Source: Mycobacterium sp. 1554424.7 (GTDB taxonomy: Bacteria > Actinomycetota > Actinomycetes > Mycobacteriales > Mycobacteriaceae). From it: 64,000 nucleotides of DNA. A program made the translations under genes and the position numbers. The DNA lies in NCBI RefSeq assembly GCF_001665295.1, contig NZ_LZSE01000139.1, positions 62,001 through 126,000 of the forward strand, in the 5' to 3' direction. Positions 45,116-53,726 of the stretch are shown piece after piece. Each line of letters opens with the position of its first letter. Within the stretch, counting starts at the first letter, position 1. The notes below the pieces were generated by a model, which had not been told where the DNA came from, ran no database searches, and saw only the letters and a program-made list of their open reading frames with translations.

Positions 45116-46123
45116 CTACTCGCCGACCGCGCGCGGCAGGTCCCGGGGCCAGCCGAAGGTCCGCATCGGCATCGCGTAGTCCAGGTGCTCGAAGATCGGG
45201 TCCTCGTCGTCGATTTCGAGCACCACCGCGCCGGGCCGGCGCAGCCGCGAGGGCACCAGGTCGTATTCGCGGTCGTAGGCGTTCTCCACGCCGAGCCGGG
45301 CCCTCGCCATCCGCTGCATCCGGCGGCGGCGGACCCGCTCCTCGATGCGGGTCTGCCGGCGCAGGTAGGCCAGGTACATCATGGTCACCGCGGTGGCGGC
45401 CCCGCACACCCACCACGCCGTCGGCGTCACCTCGAACGCGGCCGTGGCCGACCCGATCAGGAAGACCGCCATCACCATCAGCACCCGCTTGCGGAACGCG
45501 TACTTGCGCGCACTGACGGCGGCCGCGGCCTTCGGGTCGAACCGGCGTCGCCGCGACGCGCCCGATGGGACGAACGCCCGCGGATCCTCGTCCTCCTCGC
45601 GGTCCGCCTCGGGCTCCAAACCCGAAGAGTCCTCGACGTATTCGTACCGGTCGTCCAGCTCCTCGTCGTCGGTCTCGGTGTGCTCGGCGACGGGCTCGGT
45701 CTCGGCGGCCTCTTCGTCCTCCTCGGCCGCGGCGCCCGCCGGGAGCGCCCCGGAATCCTCGATGACGTCGACGTCCAGGTAATCCGGCCCGGTCTCTTCG
45801 GCGGCCGCGGCCTGCACGACAACCGGACGCGGCACCTCCTCGGTTTCGGTGTCGTCCTCGTCGTGCTCGCCGTCCTCGGCCTCGGCGAGTTCGTCGTCGG
45901 CCGCGTCCTCCTCGGGCTTCCAATCCGGGTCGCTGCGGTGACCCGCGGCCGGCCCGCTGCGCCGGAGCAGCCGGGAGCCGGCGCCGTTGAGCACCCGGGT
46001 CGCCAACGCGACGTCGCTGGTGCGACGGACGGCGTCGCGTTTGCTGATCAGCATCGGAACCAAAACAAACAGCCAGAGCACCACGAGCGAGATCCACAAC
46101 AGCGACTGCGGGATGCTTGGCAT
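45116..46123 (-). CDS. glpR: GlpR (Rv0996-like) membrane receptor for Glp; SepX-like
   Basis: A 335-residue membrane protein. One N-terminal segment (SLLWISLVVLWLFVLVPMLI, about residues 7-26) is followed by a long acidic low-complexity cytosolic region (about 60-190, rich in Glu and Asp). Two more membrane segments lie near residues 215-262, then a basic and conserved C-terminal tail ending FGWPRDLPRAVGE. In Corynebacterium the equivalent protein, GlpR, anchors the gephyrin-like Glp at the division site, and the Streptomyces counterpart is SepX (published work, recalled). Here the gene lies downstream of rimJ and glp on the same strand, the same arrangement as in M. tuberculosis. Confidence 0.87.
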   Translation of the reverse strand: MPSIPQSLLWISLVVLWLFVLVPMLISKRDAVRRTSDVALATRVLNGAGSRLLRRSGPAAGHRSDPDWKPEEDAADDELAEAEDGEHDEDDTETEEVPRPVVVQAAAAEETGPDYLDVDVIEDSGALPAGAAAEEDEEAAETEPVAEHTETDDEELDDRYEYVEDSSGLEPEADREEDEDPRAFVPSGASRRRRFDPKAAAAVSARKYAFRKRVLMVMAVFLIGSATAAFEVTPTAWWVCGAATAVTMMYLAYLRRQTRIEERVRRRRMQRMARARLGVENAYDREYDLVPSRLRRPGAVVLEIDDEDPIFEHLDYAMPMRTFGWPRDLPRAVGE

Positions 46124-46275
46124 GATGTCTTGCTCCTAACTGGACCCGACCCCCGCGAGGCTCTCCGTGGCCGATGCGGCAGGGCCGAGGTGACCAGCAC
46201 AATTACACACCTGTAATTTGCCTCTCACAAGCACCAAACGTCACTCGTGTCGCGGTAGCCACAGCCCGCCGATCA

Positions 46276-46935
46276 TCACGCCCAGCTGGCGTGGCCCGAG
46301 CGGACCAGGGTGGCCGCCACCGATCCCTGCACCTCTTCGACCGTGATGGCCATCAGCAGGTGGTCGCGCCACGCCCGGTCCACCTCGAGGTAGCGGCGCA
46401 ACAGCCCCTCCTCGCGGAACCCCACCTTTGCCAGCACGGCCCGGCTCGCGGCGTTCTCCGGGCGCACCGTCGCCTCCACGCGGTGCAGCATGACCGGGCC
46501 GAAGCAGTGATCGAGTCCGAGCGCCAGCGCGGCCGTGGCCACCCCGCCCCCGGTGGCCGACCTGGGCACCCAGTAGCCGATCCACGCCGACCGCAACGCC
46601 CCATGGGTCACGTTCCCGATGGTCAGCTGGCCGCAGAACCGCCCGTCGAGCTCGATCACATACGGCAGCATCCGCCCCTTGCGCGCCTCCGAACGCAGAC
46701 CCGAACACAGCGCAGGCCACGCGGCAACCGTGTGGCGGAGAGTCCAATCACCGTCGGCGCTGGGCTCCCACGGCTCCAGATGTGCGCGATCGGCCAATCG
46801 GATCCGGCTCCACTGCGCGCCGTCGCGCATCCGCACCGCCCGCAACCGGACGACGCCGCCCGGAACCCGCAGCGGCCCCACGTCCGCCGGCCAACCCGGG
46901 TGACGGGGATTCGAGCGCAACAGGTTCACGAGCAT
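46276..46935 (-). CDS. rimJ: GNAT acetyltransferase, RimJ-like
   Basis: A 219-residue N-acetyltransferase of the RimJ/RimL type (Rv0995). VRLRAVRMRDGAQWSRIRLA opens the fold. IGYWVPRSATGGGVATAALAL contains the acetyl-CoA loop near residues 123-143. HRVEATVRPENAASRAVLAKVGF is the classic motif B region with Asn and the C-terminal strand. The normal role is acetylation of a ribosomal protein N-terminus; the true substrate in mycobacteria is not known. It lies 15 bases downstream of glp. Confidence 0.88.
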   Translation of the reverse strand: MLVNLLRSNPRHPGWPADVGPLRVPGGVVRLRAVRMRDGAQWSRIRLADRAHLEPWEPSADGDWTLRHTVAAWPALCSGLRSEARKGRMLPYVIELDGRFCGQLTIGNVTHGALRSAWIGYWVPRSATGGGVATAALALGLDHCFGPVMLHRVEATVRPENAASRAVLAKVGFREEGLLRRYLEVDRAWRDHLLMAITVEEVQGSVAATLVRSGHASWA

Positions 46936-46950
46936 GTGCAGTAGCTTCGG

Positions 46951-48228
46951 CTAGCCGCGCTGAGCCAGGAACGCGACGTCGACGATTTCGCCGGTGCGGA
47001 TCTGCTCGGCGCCGCTGGGAACCACGACCAGACAGTTCGCTTCCGCGAGGGTAGCCAGCAGGTGCGACGACGACCCCGGGGCCCCGCCCAACGCCTGCAC
47101 CAAATACTCACCGCTGTCCTGGTCCCGCATCAACTGCCCGCGAAGATACCCCTTGCGCCCGGCGACCGACGTGATCGGCGACAGGGCGCGGGCTTGCACG
47201 ATGCGCCGCATCGGCTGGCGCTTGCCCAGCGACAGCCGGATCAGCGGCCGGACCATCACCTCGAAGACCACCAGCGCGCTGACCGGGTTGGCCGGCAGCA
47301 GAAACGTGGGAACGCCCTCGCGGCCCAGCTGCCCGAAGCCCTGCACGGACCCCGGATGCATGGCGACCCGGACGACCTCCATCTCGCCGAGCTCGGACAG
47401 CACCAACCGCACCGACTCGTTGGCCGCGCCCCCGACCGCGCCGGCGATCACCACGATCTCGGCCCGATTGATCTGGCCCTCGACGACCTCGCGCAGCTCC
47501 TTGGGGTCGTTACTGACGATGCCGACGCGGTTGACCTCGGCACCGGCGTCGCGGGCCGCCGCCGCCAAGGCATACGAGTTGACGTCGTAGACCTGCCCGT
47601 TCCCCGGGGTGCGCGAGATGTCGACCAGCTCGCCGCCCACGGCGATGACCGACAGGCGCGGGCGCGGATGCACCAGCACCCGTTCCCGCCCCACGGCCGC
47701 CAGCAGGCCGACCTGCGCGGCACCGACGATCGTGCCGGCGCGCACGGCGACGTCGCCGGGCTGGACGTCGTCGCCCGCGCGGCGCACGTAGGCGCCCGAC
47801 GGCGCGCCACGCAGGATCCGCACCCGCGACGTCCCGCCGTCGGTCCATCGCACCGGCAGGACGGCGTCGGCCAGGGTGGGCAGCGGGGCCCCGGTCTGCA
47901 CCCGGACCGCCTGGCGGGGCTGCAGCCGGCTGGGTGTGCGCGAGCCGGCCTCGATCGTTCCCATCACCGGCAGCACCAGCCCGTCGCGCAGGTCTTCGTC
48001 GGGCGGCCCGTCGAGGCCTTCGGCGCCCACCTCACCGACGCCCAGCACGTCGACGCTGCGCACCGCGTAGCCGTCGATGGCGGCCTGGTCGAATCCGGGC
48101 ATGGGCCGCTCGGTGACCACTTCCTCGGCGCACATCAGTCCCTGCGCCTCGGCGATGGCGACCCGTATCGGCCGTGGGGCCACCGCGGCCGCCGTTATTC
48201 GGGCCTGCTGCTCCTCAACAGAACGCAC
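46951..48228 (-). CDS. glp: Glp, gephyrin/MoeA-like protein
   Basis: A 425-residue MoeA-fold protein (Rv0994, often called moeA1). MPGFDQAAIDGYAV near residue 43 is the MoeA N-terminal signature, with the molybdopterin-binding-like domain in the middle (VIAVGGELVD, GQVYDVNSYALAAA, VIAGAVGGAANESV) and a C-terminal domain IV. In typical MoeA the middle motif is GGxSVGxxD; here it is GAVGGAANE, so molybdenum insertion activity is doubtful. In corynebacteria this paralogue, Glp, binds FtsZ and the membrane receptor encoded two genes downstream. The start is GTG at 48228, 57 bases after galU. Confidence 0.87.
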   Translation of the reverse strand: MRSVEEQQARITAAAVAPRPIRVAIAEAQGLMCAEEVVTERPMPGFDQAAIDGYAVRSVDVLGVGEVGAEGLDGPPDEDLRDGLVLPVMGTIEAGSRTPSRLQPRQAVRVQTGAPLPTLADAVLPVRWTDGGTSRVRILRGAPSGAYVRRAGDDVQPGDVAVRAGTIVGAAQVGLLAAVGRERVLVHPRPRLSVIAVGGELVDISRTPGNGQVYDVNSYALAAAARDAGAEVNRVGIVSNDPKELREVVEGQINRAEIVVIAGAVGGAANESVRLVLSELGEMEVVRVAMHPGSVQGFGQLGREGVPTFLLPANPVSALVVFEVMVRPLIRLSLGKRQPMRRIVQARALSPITSVAGRKGYLRGQLMRDQDSGEYLVQALGGAPGSSSHLLATLAEANCLVVVPSGAEQIRTGEIVDVAFLAQRG

Positions 48229-48285
48229 AAGAGCGCCTCTCAGACCTCGGGTGCCCTAACGGGCGGCGACCTTGGTGGCGCCCGG

Positions 48286-49197
48286 CTACTGTTCGGTCAG
48301 GCCTAACCGCGCCACCAACCATCGCCGCAAATCCGGGCCATAGTCGTCACGATCCAATGCAAAGTCAACCGCAGCCTTCAGGTAGCCGCCGGGATTTCCC
48401 AAGTCGTGTCGGGATCCGCGGTGCACGACGACGTGGACCGGGTGGCCCTCCTTGATCAGCAGCGCGATCGCGTCGGTGAGCTGTACCTCGTTTCCGGCGC
48501 CGCGGTCGATGCGGTGCAGCGCGTCGAAGACGGCCCGGTCGAGCACGTACCGACCCGCCGCCGCATACATCGACGGCGCGTCCTCGGTCTTGGGCTTTTC
48601 GACCATGCCCTTGACCCGCAGGACGTCCGGATTGTCGCCGCCCGCAACGGGTTCGACGTCGAAAACGCCGTAGGCGCTGATCTCCTCGGGGGTCACCTCG
48701 ATCGCGCACAGCACCGTGCCGCCGTGGTCGGCCCGCACCTTGGCCATCGTCTCCAGGACGCCCGTCGGCAACACCAGGTCGTCGGGCAGCAGCACCATGA
48801 CGGAGTCCTCGTCCGCTGCCAGCCTCGGCTCCACGCAGCTGATGGCGTGCCCCAGGCCGAGCGGCTCGGCCTGCACCACCGACTCCACCTTGATCAGCTG
48901 CGGCGCGCGGCGCACCTTGTCGAGCATCGCCTTCTTGCCGCGGGCCTCGAGGGTGCCCTCCAGCACCAGGTCTTCGACGAAGTGCGCGACGACGCCGTCC
49001 TTGCCCTCGGATGTGATGATCACCAGGCGTTCCGCCCCGGCCGCGGCCGCCTCCTCGGCGACCAGCTCGATGCCGGGCGTATCGACGACGGGCAGCAGCT
49101 CCTTGGGCACCGTCTTCGTCGCAGGCAAAAATCGCGTACCCAGGCCGGCCGCAGGGACGATCGCCGTGAATGGGATCGGAACATCGGCGCGTGACAT
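48286..49197 (-). CDS. galU: UTP-glucose-1-phosphate uridylyltransferase
   Basis: A 303-residue enzyme making UDP-glucose (Rv0993). The nucleotide loop AAGLGTRFLPATKTVPKELL is at about residues 14-33. VAEEAAAAGAERLVIITSEGKD, AEPLGLGHAI, LLPDDLV and VQLTDAIALLIKEG are all as in the family. UDP-glucose feeds trehalose, glucan and cell-wall galactan synthesis, and could also supply the exopolysaccharide genes at the left of the window. It is first in the minus-strand galU-glp-rimJ-glpR group and divergent from the cyclo-ligase gene. Confidence 0.95.
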   Translation of the reverse strand: MSRADVPIPFTAIVPAAGLGTRFLPATKTVPKELLPVVDTPGIELVAEEAAAAGAERLVIITSEGKDGVVAHFVEDLVLEGTLEARGKKAMLDKVRRAPQLIKVESVVQAEPLGLGHAISCVEPRLAADEDSVMVLLPDDLVLPTGVLETMAKVRADHGGTVLCAIEVTPEEISAYGVFDVEPVAGGDNPDVLRVKGMVEKPKTEDAPSMYAAAGRYVLDRAVFDALHRIDRGAGNEVQLTDAIALLIKEGHPVHVVVHRGSRHDLGNPGGYLKAAVDFALDRDDYGPDLRRWLVARLGLTEQ

Positions 49198-49274
49198 CGT
49201 TCAAACGATAACCCTCGTCGGGTGCGCCGCCGCGGTGTGGCGGCGCGAAACCCCGGCCTGTCATCGTTGAGGGC

Positions 49275-49877
49275 ATGCCCACCGCAAGCAAGGCCGCGTT
49301 GCGCGAGCGGCTGCTGGCGGCCCGGCGTTGCGTTGCCGACGACGTTCGCGCCGCCGAGGCGCGCGCCCTGTGCGAGCACCTGGAGCCGGCGGTCACCGGT
49401 GGTAGCACGGTCTGCGCGTACGTGCCGGTGGGCAGCGAGCCGGGGTCGACCGAGCTGCTCGACATGTTGCTGCGCCGGTCGGCGCGGGTGCTGTTGCCGG
49501 TCGCGCGCACCGGCGGCCCGGAAAACAACGACACGCCGTTGCCCCTGCGGTGGGGCGAATACCGCCCGGGCACGCTCGTCGCCGGCCCGTGGGGGCTGCT
49601 CGAGCCGCCCGGGCCGCTGCGGGCGGAGTCGGCCCTGGCCGAGGCCGCCCTGGTGGTCGTGCCGGCGCTGGCCGTCGACCGCCGCGGCGTGCGACTGGGC
49701 CGCGGCCGCGGCTTTTACGACCGCTCGCTGGGCTTCCGAGACCCGCAGGCGCGCCTGATCGCGATCGTGCGCGACGCCGAATTCGTCGACGAGCTGCCCG
49801 TCGAGGCGCACGACGTGCGCATGACCGACGCGCTGACGCCCGAGCGCGGGCTGATCACGCTTCCCGACCGGGAATGA
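49275..49877 (+). CDS. 5-formyltetrahydrofolate cyclo-ligase
   Basis: A 200-residue enzyme converting 5-formyl-THF to 5,10-methenyl-THF with ATP (Rv0992c position). KAALRERLLAARR near the start, VCAYVPVGSEPGSTELL, WGLLEPPGP and the ATP-binding GVRLGRGRGFYDRSL near residues 137-151 are family landmarks. It is separated by 75 bases from ruc, whose CIRCE operator lies in the gap. Confidence 0.92.
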   Translation: MPTASKAALRERLLAARRCVADDVRAAEARALCEHLEPAVTGGSTVCAYVPVGSEPGSTELLDMLLRRSARVLLPVARTGGPENNDTPLPLRWGEYRPGTLVAGPWGLLEPPGPLRAESALAEAALVVVPALAVDRRGVRLGRGRGFYDRSLGFRDPQARLIAIVRDAEFVDELPVEAHDVRMTDALTPERGLITLPDRE

Positions 49878-49896
49878 TCGCGATCACGTGGCGGTT

Positions 49897-49923
49897 CTAG
49901 CACTTGACACGGTAGAGTGCTAA
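49897..49923 (+). promoter_or_regulatory. CIRCE element (HrcA operator) ahead of ruc
   Basis: CTAGCACTT at 49897-49905, nine spacer bases, and GAGTGCTAA at 49915-49923. The right arm is a perfect match to the CIRCE consensus arm and the left arm matches 7 of 9. Spacing is exactly the canonical nine. A TTGACA overlaps the left arm (49904-49909), as expected for an operator covering the -35 region, though no convincing -10 follows at 17 bases. It predicts HrcA repression and heat induction of the gene at 49953. Confidence 0.85.
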
Positions 49924-49952
49924 TCCAAGTCCGTCATAATTCGGAGGTTTTC

Positions 49953-50294
49953 GTGCCGACATACAGCTACGCGTGCACCGAGTGCGACGACCGCTTCGAC
50001 GTCGTGCAGGCCTTCACCGACGACGCGCTGACCACGTGCGAGAAGTGCTCGGGCCGGCTGCGCAAGTTGTTCAATTCCGTCGGCGTCGTGTTCAAGGGCA
50101 GCGGGTTCTACCGCACCGACAGCCGCGAGGATCGCAAGAAGTCGACGACGTCGTCCAACGGCTCCAGCGAGGCGGCGAGCTCCGGGTCGAGCGAAAAGAG
50201 CGGATCGAGCGAGAAGAACGGGTCCGACAAGAGCGCGTCGAGCGAGAAGTCGTCCAGCAGCGCCACGCCGGCCACCGCGGGCGCCGCGAGCTAA
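49953..50294 (+). CDS. ruc: FmdB-type zinc-ribbon protein, Ruc-like redox chaperone
   Basis: A 113-residue protein with an N-terminal zinc ribbon (CTEC near residues 8-11 and CEKC near 29-32) of the FmdB type, then a Ser/Glu/Lys-rich disordered tail with SSEK repeats from about residue 60. The M. tuberculosis homologue Rv0991c (Ruc) is described as a redox-regulated chaperone with a disordered C-terminus that works with Hsp70. GTG 49953 follows GGAGG at 49943-49947. An upstream ATG (49917) overlaps the CIRCE operator and was rejected. Regulation by HrcA is predicted by the operator. Confidence 0.9.
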   Translation: MPTYSYACTECDDRFDVVQAFTDDALTTCEKCSGRLRKLFNSVGVVFKGSGFYRTDSREDRKKSTTSSNGSSEAASSGSSEKSGSSEKNGSDKSASSEKSSSSATPATAGAAS

Positions 50295-50359
50295 CCGGTT
50301 ATCCACAGCGCCATCCCCGACGGGAACCGCCGGCGCCCGGGCGCGCTTACCGTTGCCGC

Positions 50360-51028
50360 GTGGGCGAATCTTCGCTGAACCCAACCCTGTTCCGGCGCCT
50401 GTCGGGGTCGCTGCGGCCCGACTGGACACGTACCGTGCTGGCCCGGCGTGCGGCCGCGGGCGGGCTCGTCGTGCTCGCCGGCATCGCGACGCTGCGGTCG
50501 GATCCCGACGGCGATTACGCCGACGTGGTGGTCGCGGTACACGACCTGCGCCCGGGCGCCGCGTTGAGCGGCGACGACGTCCGGCTCGAAAGGCGTTCGG
50601 CCACAACAATTCCCGACGGGGCGCAGGCGGAGCTGGGCGCGGTGGTCGGCTCGACACTGGCCGGCCCCACCCGGCGCGGGGAGGTGCTCACCGACGTCCG
50701 ACTGCTCGGCAGCCGGCTGGCCGAGGCCGCGATCGGGCCCGGCGCCCGCATCGTGCCATTGCACCTGGCCGACGGCGCGCTGCTCGACCTGGTGCGGGTC
50801 GGCGACGTGGTTGACGTGCTGGCCGCCCCGGCCACCGACTCACCGACGGCGGGCCAGCCGGCCAGCAGGGTGGTGGCCACCGACGCCGTCGTCGTTGTCG
50901 TGTCGGCCAAGCAGAAGGTCCAGGCCGTCGATGCCGACCGCGTAGTGTTGGTTGCGCTGCCGGCTCGCGTGGCGAACACGGTGGCAGGCTCGGCGCTGGG
51001 GCAGACGGTAACCCTCACCCTGCATTGA
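50360..51028 (+). CDS. SAF-domain membrane-anchored protein
   Basis: A 222-residue protein with one N-terminal membrane segment (AAAGGLVVLAGIATLRS, about residues 31-47), followed by a SAF domain (VVVAVHDLRPGAALSGDDVR to about residue 120) and a beta-rich C-terminal part (VRVGDVVDVLAAPA, VVLVALPARVANTVA). The same layout occurs in CpaB/RcpC pilus proteins and antifreeze-like SAF proteins, but no tad/flp pilus genes are present here. GTG 50360 gives a sensible membrane start. It lies in the position of Rv0990c; function unknown. Confidence 0.82.
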   Translation: MGESSLNPTLFRRLSGSLRPDWTRTVLARRAAAGGLVVLAGIATLRSDPDGDYADVVVAVHDLRPGAALSGDDVRLERRSATTIPDGAQAELGAVVGSTLAGPTRRGEVLTDVRLLGSRLAEAAIGPGARIVPLHLADGALLDLVRVGDVVDVLAAPATDSPTAGQPASRVVATDAVVVVVSAKQKVQAVDADRVVLVALPARVANTVAGSALGQTVTLTLH

Positions 51029-51093
51029 GTATCTGGCCGCTGTGGGGCGCGTGACCGATAGCAAACTGTGTCCAGACCAGAAAGGGCCTGCCA

Positions 51094-51555
51094 ATGCTCA
51101 AGGGGTTCAAGGAGTTTCTCTCGCGGGGCAACATCGTCGACCTGGCCGTCGCGGTCGTCATCGGTACTGCCTTCACCGGATTGGTCACCAAGTTCACCGA
51201 CAGCATCATCACGCCGCTGATCAATCGGGTCGGGGTCAATCAGCAGTCCAACGTCGGCGCCCTGAAGATCGGCATCGGCGGCGGCCAGACGATCGACCTG
51301 AACATCCTGCTGTCCGCCGCGATCAACTTCGTCCTCATCGCGGCCGTCGTGTACTTCTTCGTCGTGCTCCCCTACAACACGCTGCTCAAGCGCGGCGAGG
51401 TCGAGCAGGCGGACGACGCGCAGGTCATCCTGCTCACCGAGATTCGCGACCTGCTGGCACAAACCGACGGGGACTCATCCGGCAGGCACGGGGGCGCGGT
51501 CGCCACGACGCCGCCGCCTGAATACGGCCCCCGTGCGGAGGCCGAATCGCGCTGA
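51094..51555 (+). CDS. mscL: large-conductance mechanosensitive channel
   Basis: A 153-residue channel that opens under membrane tension to release osmolytes. [20 protein letters not shown] with the N-terminal amphipathic helix and pore-lining helix, [11 protein letters not shown], then the second helix [19 protein letters not shown] and the cytosolic helix [20 protein letters not shown] are all canonical. The C-terminus is a short unstructured tail. AGAAAGGGCC precedes the ATG. It is tail-to-tail with moaB2. Confidence 0.95.
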   Translation: MLKGFKEFLSRGNIVDLAVAVVIGTAFTGLVTKFTDSIITPLINRVGVNQQSNVGALKIGIGGGQTIDLNILLSAAINFVLIAAVVYFFVVLPYNTLLKRGEVEQADDAQVILLTEIRDLLAQTDGDSSGRHGGAVATTPPPEYGPRAEAESR

Positions 51556-51562
51556 CCCGCGC

Positions 51563-52123
51563 CTAGATCTCGAGGCTCGACAGCTGGCCGATGATCTGGG
51601 CGGCAAGCGGATTCAGCGTCGCCATCCCGTCGCGCACCGCGTAGCGCGAACCGGAGAGGTTGACGACGAGCGTGCTCCCCGACACCCCGGCCAGGCCCCG
51701 GGACAACCCGGCGTCGATGATTCCGGCGGACAGCCCCGAGGCGCGGATGGCCTCGGCGATGCCCAGGATTTCGCGGTCCAGGATTTCGCGGGTAGCCTCG
51801 GGCGTGACGTCGCGCGGGGTCACGCCGGTCCCGCCGACCGAGACCACCAGGTCCACCCCGCCGATCACCGCGGTGTTGAGCGCGTTGCGGATCTCGACCT
51901 CGTCGGCCGCGACGGCCACCACGCCGTCGACGACGAACCCGGCCTCGGTCAGCAGCTCGGTGACCAGCGGACCGCTGTGGTCCTCCTCGTCCCCATGCGC
52001 GGTGCGATCGTCGACCACCACGACCAGGGCCCGGCCGACTACCAATTCCGCACCCGTTTCCATGGGTGCAACCGTATATCCGATCTCGGACAACCCCGCC
52101 GCCGAGGGCTCATCGACTCTCAT
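51563..52123 (-). CDS. moaB2: MoaB2-like molybdopterin-binding protein
   Basis: A 186-residue MoaB/Mog-fold protein (Rv0984). ALVVVVDDRTAHGDEEDHSGPLV opens the fold, VSVGGTGVTPRDVTPEAT near residues 94-111 is the molybdopterin-binding motif, and LVVNLSGSRYAVRDG the second conserved strip. MoaB2 of M. tuberculosis has been reported to bind the sigma factor SigE (recalled), consistent with its place behind the mprA-mprB-pepD stress genes. The ATG at 52123 overlaps the pepD stop (TGATG); a GTG one codon upstream is also possible. Confidence 0.88.
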   Translation of the reverse strand: MRVDEPSAAGLSEIGYTVAPMETGAELVVGRALVVVVDDRTAHGDEEDHSGPLVTELLTEAGFVVDGVVAVAADEVEIRNALNTAVIGGVDLVVSVGGTGVTPRDVTPEATREILDREILGIAEAIRASGLSAGIIDAGLSRGLAGVSGSTLVVNLSGSRYAVRDGMATLNPLAAQIIGQLSSLEI

Positions 52124-53637
52124 CACTGATCCGCCTTGCCGAGGGTGACCTGCACGGTGCGGCTGCCGCCGCCTGGATCCTGAAACGTCAGCGATACCTT
52201 GTCGCCGGGCGCCTTGGAGCGCACGGCGGCGACCAGCGCGTCGGCGCTGTTGATCGGGCGGTCGTCGACCTTGGTGACCACCACGCCCTTGGGCACGCCT
52301 GCCGTCGCGGCCGCGCCGTTCGCGATGACGTCGACGACCTTGGCGCCCGGGGTGCCCTTGTCGCTGGTGACCTGCACGCCCAGCGAGGCGTGCGTCGCCT
52401 TGCCGGTCGCGATCAATTCGTCGGCGATGCGCTTGGCCTGGTCGACCGGGATCGCGAAGCCGAGGCCGATCGAGCCGCTCTGCGAATCGGGCGAATCGGC
52501 GCCCAGGGTGGCGATCGCCGAGTTGACGCCGACCAGCTGACCCTGCATGTTGACCAGCGCGCCGCCGGAGTTACCCGGGTTGATCGCGGCGTCGGTCTGA
52601 ATCGCGTCCAGCACGGTGTTCTGGTTGCCCGACTCGCCGGTCGTGGACACCGGCCGGTTCATCGCGCTGATGATCCCCGTGGTCACGGTGCCCGACAGCC
52701 CCAGCGGCGATCCGATCGCCACCACCGGCTGGCCCACCCGCAGGTCCGACGAGGAACCCATCGTGATCGGCGTGAGGTTCGAGACGCCCTGCACCCGGAT
52801 CACGGCGATGTCGCTGGTGGGGTCGGCCCCGACCACCGTGAACGGTGCGGTGCGGCCGTCGGAGAAGGTCACCGTCGTCTTCGGTGGCGGACCACCCGGG
52901 GGAGCACCCGGCGGGCCCCCCGGACCGCCCGGCTTCGCCGCGGCCGCGACCACGTGGTTGTTGGTCAGGATCAGCCCGTCGGCCGAGAGCACGACGCCGG
53001 AGCCCTCCTCGGACTGGCGGCCCATGTCGGTCTCCAGCATGACGACACTGGGCACCACCTTGGCGGCGACCTGTTCGACGGTGCCGGGCGGCATGTTCGC
53101 GGCCGGGACGCTGGGGGCCGCCCCCGGGATGATCCCGTGGCCGCTGCCGCCCGCGGAGTGCGTGCCCAGCTCGACGGCCGTTGCCGCGGCGCCGCCGATG
53201 CCGGCCGACACCACCGCGATGGCCAACGCGCCCGCGGTCAAAAGGCCTGCGCGGGAACGCTTCTGGGGAAGCTGCGCGGGCCCGGGGGGCATCGGCGGCA
53301 GCATGTGTATCGGGCCCGTACCCGTCCCCGGCGGAATGGGACCCGCCCCGGTGCCCCCGGCCAGCGGAACCGGCCCGGTGCCGCCGGGTACGGGACCCGG
53401 CCCGGTGCCGCCGGGGATCCGGCCCGGTCCGGTGCCGCCGAACGGCTCGTAGGGCCGGCGGTACTGCGTGGTCGGCTGCGACGGCTGGCCAGGCTGGGAC
53501 GGCTGATAGCGCCAGTCATACGGCTGGCCATACGGCTGCTGCGCCTGGGCGTAGGCGGGGGGCACAGGCTGATTAGGCCCGGTACGGTATCCCGGCTGCT
53601 GCTGCGGCGGAGGAGAATACCTCGGGTCATTCGTCAT
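52123..53637 (-). CDS. pepD: HtrA-family serine protease
   Basis: A 504-residue membrane-anchored periplasmic protease/chaperone (Rv0983). A Pro/Gln/Tyr-rich cytosolic N-terminus with five 9-residue repeats is followed by a membrane segment (GLLTAGALAIAVVSAGIGGAA) and the trypsin-like domain. The catalytic triad is seen as TNNHVV (His), TSDIAV (Asp) and GNSGGA (Ser), then a PDZ domain (ASLGVQV to the end). In M. tuberculosis it is regulated by MprAB and interacts with the envelope stress response. A Gly/Pro-rich insert (GGPGGPPGAPPGGPPP) follows the His. The start is ATG at 53637. Confidence 0.95.
   Translation of the reverse strand: MTNDPRYSPPPQQQPGYRTGPNQPVPPAYAQAQQPYGQPYDWRYQPSQPGQPSQPTTQYRRPYEPFGGTGPGRIPGGTGPGPVPGGTGPVPLAGGTGAGPIPPGTGTGPIHMLPPMPPGPAQLPQKRSRAGLLTAGALAIAVVSAGIGGAAATAVELGTHSAGGSGHGIIPGAAPSVPAANMPPGTVEQVAAKVVPSVVMLETDMGRQSEEGSGVVLSADGLILTNNHVVAAAAKPGGPGGPPGAPPGGPPPKTTVTFSDGRTAPFTVVGADPTSDIAVIRVQGVSNLTPITMGSSSDLRVGQPVVAIGSPLGLSGTVTTGIISAMNRPVSTTGESGNQNTVLDAIQTDAAINPGNSGGALVNMQGQLVGVNSAIATLGADSPDSQSGSIGLGFAIPVDQAKRIADELIATGKATHASLGVQVTSDKGTPGAKVVDVIANGAAATAGVPKGVVVTKVDDRPINSADALVAAVRSKAPGDKVSLTFQDPGGGSRTVQVTLGKADQ
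53305..53439 (-). repeat. five tandem 27-bp (9-residue) repeats in pepD
   Basis: Within the N-terminal region of PepD the protein reads five successive 9-residue units of the pattern GGTGPGPxP: GGTGPGRIP, GGTGPGPVP, GGTGPVPLA, GGTGAGPIP and PGTGTGPIH. At the DNA level this is 5 x 27 bp. The units have diverged but keep the Gly-Gly-Thr-Gly core. The stretch is probably a flexible cytosolic linker ahead of the membrane segment, and copy number may vary among strains. Confidence 0.8.
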
Positions 53638-53726
53638 GTCGCTACGTCGCTCTTCCTCTGTATCGGCGTTATCGGCGTTCGGGCTCGTCGGCTCGACGTG
53701 GCTAGAGTCCAACCCTAGCCGCAGAC

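Noticed and set aside
50360-51028. Pilus assembly (CpaB/RcpC) function for the SAF-domain protein
   Set aside because: No other tad/flp genes are present, and the same lone gene is found at the Rv0990c position.
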